NCBI RefSeq assembly: GCF_001314875.1
Contig: NZ_LJZS01000003.1
Coordinates: 186,001-250,000 of the forward strand
DNA from: Halomonas sp. HL-48
GTDB lineage: Bacteria; Pseudomonadota; Gammaproteobacteria; Pseudomonadales; Halomonadaceae
DNA length: 64,000 bases
Reading direction: 5' to 3'
Both the position numbers and the translations under genes were made by a program. Within the stretch, counting starts at the first letter, position 1, and each line of letters starts with the position of its first letter. The notes beneath the pieces were generated by a model. That model was not told the origin of the DNA. It saw only the letters and a program-made list of their open reading frames with translations, and made no database searches. This document shows positions 59,563 through 64,000 of this stretch, one piece after another.

Positions 59563-60519
59563 ATGAATGTAATGGTTAAACGACGGGTTCATGTGGCAGC
59601 GGCTGCCATTATCAGCGCTGACAAGCGGCAAGTCTTGATTGCCAGGCGGCCTTCCAACGTGGATCACGGCGGGCTATGGGAGTTTCCCGGCGGCAAGCTG
59701 GCCCCCTACGAAACCGGGCTGGAAGGCCTGAAGCGCGAACTGCACGAAGAGCTGGGCGTTGAAATCGTGCGCGCGCAACCATTGATTCGCGTGCATCACG
59801 AGTATTCTGACAAGCACATACTGCTGGACGTCTGGCAGGTTCATGCGTTTGCCGGTGAGCCGTTTGGTCGTGAAGGCCAGGCGGTGCGCTGGGTGCCCAT
59901 GGAAGAACTGGTCAACTACCCGTTCCCGGCGGCGAATTTGCCCATCCTGCGTGCCGTCATGTTGCCCACCGAATACCTGATCACCGGCGAAGAGGCCGAC
60001 GAATCCCGTTTTGACGCACGGCTGACCCGGGCGCTGAACGAGGATAACATCCGGCTGGTTCAGCTGCGTGCCAAGCAGCTGACCCCCGAGGCTTACGTGG
60101 CCAGGGCGCAGCGCGCGCTGACGCTGTGTCGCGAGGTCGGTGCGCGATTGCTGCTCAACGGTGAGCCCGCGTTGCTCGACCAGGTGGATGCCGACGGTAT
60201 TCATCTGACCAGCGAGCGACTCATGCAGCTGGAGCGTCGGCCGATCGCGGAAAACAAGTGGCTGTCAGCCTCGACGCACGACCCCAAGCAGCTCGCCAAG
60301 GCCGCTACCCTTGGCTGTGATTTTGTTTCGCTGTCGCCCCTGCGCACGACACCGTCGCACCCTGAAGTCGCCCCCATTGGCTGGCATGACTTCCAGCAGT
60401 GGGTGGAGCGCGCTGGCATGCCGGTGTTTGCCCTGGGCGGCATGACCCGCTTTGACGCCAACCACGCCCGCGCGGTCGGCGCGCAGGGCATTGCCTCCAT
60501 TCGCGATTTCTGGAAGTAG
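59563..60519 (+). CDS. Nudix hydrolase (MutT-like) fused to ThiE-like domain
   Basis: Two-domain protein (318 aa from the ATG at 59563; GTG 59539 and ATG 59572 are also in frame, and no ribosome binding site decides). The N-terminal MutT-type Nudix domain has a complete box, G-x5-E-x7-REL-HEE-LGV, in GGKLAPYETGLEGLKRELHE and the residues after it, consistent with 8-oxo-dGTP sanitation. The C-terminal TIM-barrel is ThiE/TenI-like (IRLVQLRAKQLTPE; DADGIHLTSERL; PVFALGGM), but both Mg-binding Asp positions are changed (NG for ND; HLTSER for HxGQxD). Thiamine phosphate synthase activity is therefore unlikely. Such fusions follow argJ in related gammaproteobacteria. Confidence 0.88.
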   Translation: MNVMVKRRVHVAAAAIISADKRQVLIARRPSNVDHGGLWEFPGGKLAPYETGLEGLKRELHEELGVEIVRAQPLIRVHHEYSDKHILLDVWQVHAFAGEPFGREGQAVRWVPMEELVNYPFPAANLPILRAVMLPTEYLITGEEADESRFDARLTRALNEDNIRLVQLRAKQLTPEAYVARAQRALTLCREVGARLLLNGEPALLDQVDADGIHLTSERLMQLERRPIAENKWLSASTHDPKQLAKAATLGCDFVSLSPLRTTPSHPEVAPIGWHDFQQWVERAGMPVFALGGMTRFDANHARAVGAQGIASIRDFWK

Positions 60520-60529
60520 CGCACCGATA

Positions 60530-60564
60530 AAAAACGCCTGTCCGGCTAACCGGGCAGGCGTTTT
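60530..60564. terminator. Bidirectional terminator after the Nudix/ThiE gene
   Basis: AAAACGCCTGTCCGG and CCGGGCAGGCGTTTT form a 15-bp stem with a single T-G wobble around a CTAA loop. The A-run and T-run allow termination in both directions, serving the convergent aguB as well. Confidence 0.92.
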
Positions 60565-60590
60565 GCGTTGTTGGCTAGGCTGAAACGCAC

Positions 60591-61493
60591 CTAATCCCTG
60601 AAGCGCCGGGTCAATTCCCCGTACGCATCAATGCGCCGATCGCGCAGATAGGGCCAGATACGCCGGGTGTTTTCGCTGCGCGCCATGTCGATGTCGACCA
60701 CCAGCTGCTGCGGCGTCTCGTCGGCTTGCGCCAGGAGTTCTCCCTGAGGGCCGCACACAAAGCTGCCTCCCCAGAACTGAATGCCGTCGCCGGTAGCGGA
60801 GGCGTCAGCCTCGAAGCCCACGCGGTTGGCCACGATCACAGGCACACCATTGGCGACGCCGTGAGCGCGTTGGATAAGCGTCCAGGCGTCCTGTTGGCGG
60901 GCCTTCTCAGCATCGTCATCGTTGGGGTCCCAGCCAATAGCGGTGGGGTAGAGCAGTAGCTCGGCGCCGGCCAGGGCCATCAGCCGCGCGGCTTCGGGGT
61001 ACCATTGGTCCCAGCAAACCAGCACGCCCAGGCGGCCCAACGACGTATCGATGGGGGTGAAGCCTTCGTTTCGCGCAGCATCGTGATCGCCGGGCGTGAA
61101 ATAGAATTTCTCGTAAAACCCGGGATCGTCGGGGATATGCATTTTGCGGTAGTGCCCCACCCGGCCCTTGGCGCGGTCATAGACCACCGCGGTATTGTGA
61201 TAGAGTCCGGCCGCGCGGCGTTCAAACAGCGAGCCGACCAGCACAATGTCCAGCTCCCTTGCCAGTTCGGCCAGCCGTTGGCCGGTGGGGCCGTCCAGCG
61301 GCTCGGCCAGATCAAACACGGCGGGGTCTTCGTATTGGCAGAAGTAGTGCGTGGCATGCAGTTCCTGCAGCAATACCAGCTGCGCGCCCTGTTTGACGGC
61401 ATCGCGGATGCCCGCCTCGCTGGCGGCCAGGCTGCTTGCTTTATCCGGCCAGGCCGGCTGTTGGACGACGCCAACGGTCAACAGACGTTGCAT
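60591..61493 (-). CDS. aguB: N-carbamoylputrescine amidase
   Basis: Nitrilase-superfamily amidohydrolase (300 aa) converting N-carbamoylputrescine to putrescine, CO2 and ammonia. The catalytic triad is visible: Glu in LLQELHATHYFCQYED, Lys in HYRKMHIPDDPGF and Cys in VLVCWDQWYPEAARL. The YFCQ and MHIPDD patterns are typical of AguB rather than other nitrilases. GGGAG precedes the ATG, and the start overlaps the end of aguA by 16 bases, so the two are translationally coupled. Confidence 0.95.
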   Translation of the reverse strand: MQRLLTVGVVQQPAWPDKASSLAASEAGIRDAVKQGAQLVLLQELHATHYFCQYEDPAVFDLAEPLDGPTGQRLAELARELDIVLVGSLFERRAAGLYHNTAVVYDRAKGRVGHYRKMHIPDDPGFYEKFYFTPGDHDAARNEGFTPIDTSLGRLGVLVCWDQWYPEAARLMALAGAELLLYPTAIGWDPNDDDAEKARQQDAWTLIQRAHGVANGVPVIVANRVGFEADASATGDGIQFWGGSFVCGPQGELLAQADETPQQLVVDIDMARSENTRRIWPYLRDRRIDAYGELTRRFRD

Positions 61494-62563
61494 GACGACT
61501 CCCTATCGGTCGGGTGAGCGGCGAGCGTGCCTCGTGGAAGCTGCATGGTCAAGCAATGCAGGCTGCCGTGCTGGCGAATGACGTGAGTGCACTCGATGGG
61601 AATGAGGGTATGCTCGGGAAATGCCTCGGTCAGCGCCTGAAGAGCGACAAGGTCCGCCGGGTCGCCGTAGGTGGGCACCAGTACCGCTTGGTTGATGATC
61701 AAGAAATTGGCGTAGGTCGCGGGCAGGCGGCGGCCGTCGTCCGGGGCATGGCAGGCGTTGGGCCAGGGCAGCGGAATAAGCCGGTAGGGCGCGCCGTCGC
61801 GCTGACGAAACGCCTGCAGCTCCTGCTCCATCGCGCGCAGCGCGTCGAAATGCGGATCCTTAGGATCGTCGCAGCGAACATAGGCAATGGTCGCGGGGTC
61901 GCAAAAGCGCGCCAGGGTATCAACGTGGCTGTCGGTGTCGTCGCCTTCTAGGTGCCCGTTGGCCAGCCATAGCACGCGATCAACCCCCAGGTCTGCCTCA
62001 AGCTGTGCTTCCAGGGCGCTACGTGTGAGCTGCGGATTGCGATTGGGGTTCAGCAGGCAGGCCTCGGTGGTCAGCAAGGTGCCGTTGCCGTCTGTCTCGA
62101 TGGCGCCGCCTTCCAGTACCAGCGTGCGGGAGCTGACCGGGCAGTTCCAGACCCCAGCGTCGGCAAGCCGCTGGGTTAATTGGTTATCATGCTCGGCAGG
62201 AAATTTACCGCCCCAGCCGGTAAAAGTGTAATTCAGCAGTTGCAGCTGCCCGTCCTTATCGGCGACGGTGATGGGCCCGTGATCGCGCGCCCAGGTATCG
62301 TCGGTGGGCGCCACACAAAACACTAACTGTCGCTCGGGCACGCCGTAGGCATGGAAAGTGGCTGCCAGCCGCGTACGCGTGGCATCGTCGGGCACGCTGA
62401 TTAGCACGCGTTGGATGCGTGTCACGGCGATGATGATGCGCTCCAGGGTGGCCTCAATGCAGGCCAGGAGCGGCTGCCAGTCGCCATCCGGGCGCGGCCA
62501 GGTCATTTGAATGCCGTCTTGTGGATGCCACTCGGGCAATAAACGGTAGGTCGGGGTAGTCAA
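61478..62563 (-). CDS. aguA: Agmatine deiminase
   Basis: Guanidino-group-modifying enzyme (361 aa) converting agmatine to N-carbamoylputrescine. Family features are PEWHPQDGIQMTWPRPDGDW, ARDHGPITV, LEGGAIETDGNGTLLTTEAC, the GHLEGDDTDSHVDTLARF segment with Asp and His of the active site, and the catalytic Cys in HGSLHCLTMQLPRG near residue 342. Together with aguB it forms the ADC-dependent route to putrescine. A 191-base divergent gap with lolC lies upstream; no clear promoter was identified in it. Confidence 0.96.
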   Translation of the reverse strand: MTTPTYRLLPEWHPQDGIQMTWPRPDGDWQPLLACIEATLERIIIAVTRIQRVLISVPDDATRTRLAATFHAYGVPERQLVFCVAPTDDTWARDHGPITVADKDGQLQLLNYTFTGWGGKFPAEHDNQLTQRLADAGVWNCPVSSRTLVLEGGAIETDGNGTLLTTEACLLNPNRNPQLTRSALEAQLEADLGVDRVLWLANGHLEGDDTDSHVDTLARFCDPATIAYVRCDDPKDPHFDALRAMEQELQAFRQRDGAPYRLIPLPWPNACHAPDDGRRLPATYANFLIINQAVLVPTYGDPADLVALQALTEAFPEHTLIPIECTHVIRQHGSLHCLTMQLPRGTLAAHPTDRESSCNVC

Positions 62564-62754
62564 CGTAAAGCCGCTCGCAGCGAAGATAAAAAGGAGTGGG
62601 CGAATCGGCGCAATGTAGGGGCTGGCAGTAAAAGTTGCAAGTACTGATAAACACGAGGGAACGCTGGCGGTGGATGTGTCTCTAAAGCCCGTTTACACAT
62701 GCAGCGATGCTAAAAAAACCGTACCATGAGCGCTGACTTATAAGGAATGACGCC

Positions 62755-63996
62755 ATGCTTGATCGTTTGCCTTTTTTGGTGGGGCTGCGCTACGTGCGCG
62801 CTAAACGCCGAAATCATTTTATTTCGTTCATATCACTGACCTCCATGCTGGGACTGATGCTGGGGGTGGCGGTACTGATTCTTGTGCTTTCGGTCATGAA
62901 CGGCTTTGACCATGAGTTGCGTACCCGCATTCTGGGCATGGTGCCCCACGCCAAAATTGAAGCCCGGGAGGGCATGGTGGAGTGGCAGTCGCTGGCCGAA
63001 GAACTGATGGAGCGTGACCGCGTGGAAGGCGCGGCCCCGTTCGTCGAACAGCAGGGCATGTTTTCCGTTGGCGGTAACAACGAAGGGGCCATGGTTAACG
63101 GCATCAACCCCGAGTGGGAAGATAACGTATCGATCATCGGCGAGCACATGCAGCAGGGCGAACTCGCCGATCTGGTGCCCGGCGAGTGGAACGTGGTGCT
63201 GGGATCAATGCTTGCCAGGCGGCTGGGGGTTGATGTGGGGGATCGCGTCACCCTGCTCGTTCCCGAAGCGTCGATTACTCCAGCGGGTGTGTTTCCGCGT
63301 CTGAAGCGCTTTACCGTCAGCGGTATCTTCAGCGTCGGGGCCGATCTTGACGCGACGCTTGCCTACGCCAATATCGAAGACATGCAGAAGTTGGGGCGTC
63401 TCGGTGACGCCGTCGGCGGGCTACGCCTCGAGCTGGATGATCTGTTTGTCGCCGGCAGTGAGACGCAGGACATTCTCAATGAGCTGGGTCCTGGCTATCG
63501 CGGTAGCGACTGGACCTACTCCCAGGGCAACCTTTTCCAGGCGATTCAGATGGAAAAGCGCATGATCGCGCTGTTGCTGACGGTGATCATTGCCGTTGCC
63601 GCCTTCAATATCGTGTCGACCCTGGTGATGGTGGTCACCGACAAGCGCGCCGATATCGCGATATTACGCACCATCGGTGCCACGCCGCGCTCGATCATGG
63701 GCATCTTTATCGTTCAGGGGCTGGCCATCGGCCTGATTGGCATTGCCGTTGGGGTGGCCGCCGGGGTGCTCCTGGCGCTGACGATTTCCGACCTGATCGC
63801 CTGGGTTGAGAGTGCGATGAATATCAAGTTCCTCGACGCCGGGGTGTATTTCATCAGTGATTTGCCGTCGCGTTTACACTTTGAAGATGTTCGCAATATC
63901 GTGCTGGCCGCGTTTGGTTTGACGTTCCTGTCGACGCTATATCCGGCCTGGCGAGCGGCGCGTGTCCAGCCTGCGGATGTGCTGCGCTATGAATAA
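62755..63996 (+). CDS. lolC: Lipoprotein-releasing ABC transporter permease LolC/LolE family
   Basis: Inner-membrane permease (413 aa) of the LolCDE complex, which extracts outer-membrane lipoproteins and hands them to LolA. The topology is typical: a first helix (SMLGLMLGVAVLILVLSVMNG) after LRYVRAKRRNHFISFIS, a large periplasmic domain (about residues 50-265), then three C-terminal helices of the FtsX domain, ending in YPAWRAARVQPADVLRYE. TAAGGAA precedes the ATG. The window ends 4 bases after the stop, where lolD would be expected. LolC and LolE are similar, so the letter is assigned mainly from its leading position. Confidence 0.9.
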   Translation: MLDRLPFLVGLRYVRAKRRNHFISFISLTSMLGLMLGVAVLILVLSVMNGFDHELRTRILGMVPHAKIEAREGMVEWQSLAEELMERDRVEGAAPFVEQQGMFSVGGNNEGAMVNGINPEWEDNVSIIGEHMQQGELADLVPGEWNVVLGSMLARRLGVDVGDRVTLLVPEASITPAGVFPRLKRFTVSGIFSVGADLDATLAYANIEDMQKLGRLGDAVGGLRLELDDLFVAGSETQDILNELGPGYRGSDWTYSQGNLFQAIQMEKRMIALLLTVIIAVAAFNIVSTLVMVVTDKRADIAILRTIGATPRSIMGIFIVQGLAIGLIGIAVGVAAGVLLALTISDLIAWVESAMNIKFLDAGVYFISDLPSRLHFEDVRNIVLAAFGLTFLSTLYPAWRAARVQPADVLRYE

Positions 63997-64000
63997 GGAT

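Overview
The window is a gene-dense, high-GC stretch of a gammaproteobacterial chromosome, most likely from a Halomonas-type organism (Halomonadaceae). This is inferred from protein family content and gene order: rng-yhdP-tldD, the lpt/kds-rpoN-ptsN block, mlaFEDCB-ibaG-murA-hisGD, petABC-sspAB, lpoA-yraN-diaA-dolP and a near-complete dcw cluster ending in lpxC-dciA-secA. I see no mobile element, CRISPR array, phage gene, tRNA or rRNA. The only RNA gene is rnpB. Nearly all sequence is coding, no gene-free gap exceeds 300 bases, and the two ends lie in or just after genes (rng is cut at its 5' side; lolC is complete).

Layout. 1-8.6 kb: RNase G, the giant AsmA-like YhdP, and the TldD/PmbA metalloprotease pair with DarP (YjgA) between them on the other strand. 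8.6-15.7 kb (minus strand): kdsD-kdsC-lptC-lptA-lptB-rpoN-hpf-ptsN-rapZ-ptsO, linking Kdo synthesis and LPS export to sigma-54 and the nitrogen phosphotransferase branch. 15.9-22.8 kb (plus): mlaFEDCB phospholipid transport, ibaG, murA, hisG, hisD. 22.8-26.9 kb: a DegS/AlgW-type protease, a Nif3 protein, ZapG and ZapE. 27.1-32.1 kb: rplM-rpsI, cytochrome bc1 (petABC), sspA-sspB. 32.2-35.3 kb (minus): lpoA-yraN-diaA-dolP. 35.4-54.4 kb: rsmI, rnpB, then rsmH-ftsL-ftsI-murE-murF-mraY-murD-ftsW-murG-murC-ddlB-ftsQ-ftsA-ftsZ-lpxC. 54.4-64 kb: dciA, a small exported-type ORF, secA, argJ, a Nudix/ThiE fusion, the agmatine-to-putrescine pair aguB-aguA, and lolC.

Functionally this is largely an envelope and division island: peptidoglycan precursor synthesis (murA to ddlB), septal machinery (ftsL, I, W, Q, A, Z), LPS (kdsC, kdsD, lptABC, lpxC), outer-membrane lipid balance (mla, yhdP, dolP), lipoprotein export (lolC) and protein export (secA).

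The points most worth following up are non-coding or very small. (1) A 120-codon ORF directly upstream of secA has a signal peptide and a C-terminal RRGPP motif, the architecture of a SecM-like translation-arrest regulator, though it is only weakly alike in sequence. (2) Two near-identical elements matching the sigma-54 -24/-12 consensus stand in tandem in front of rpoN, suggesting that rpoN is controlled by its own product. (3) There are attenuator-like hairpins between ftsZ and lpxC, a short leader ORF before ftsA, and an rnpB gene sitting directly before rsmH where mraZ would normally be.
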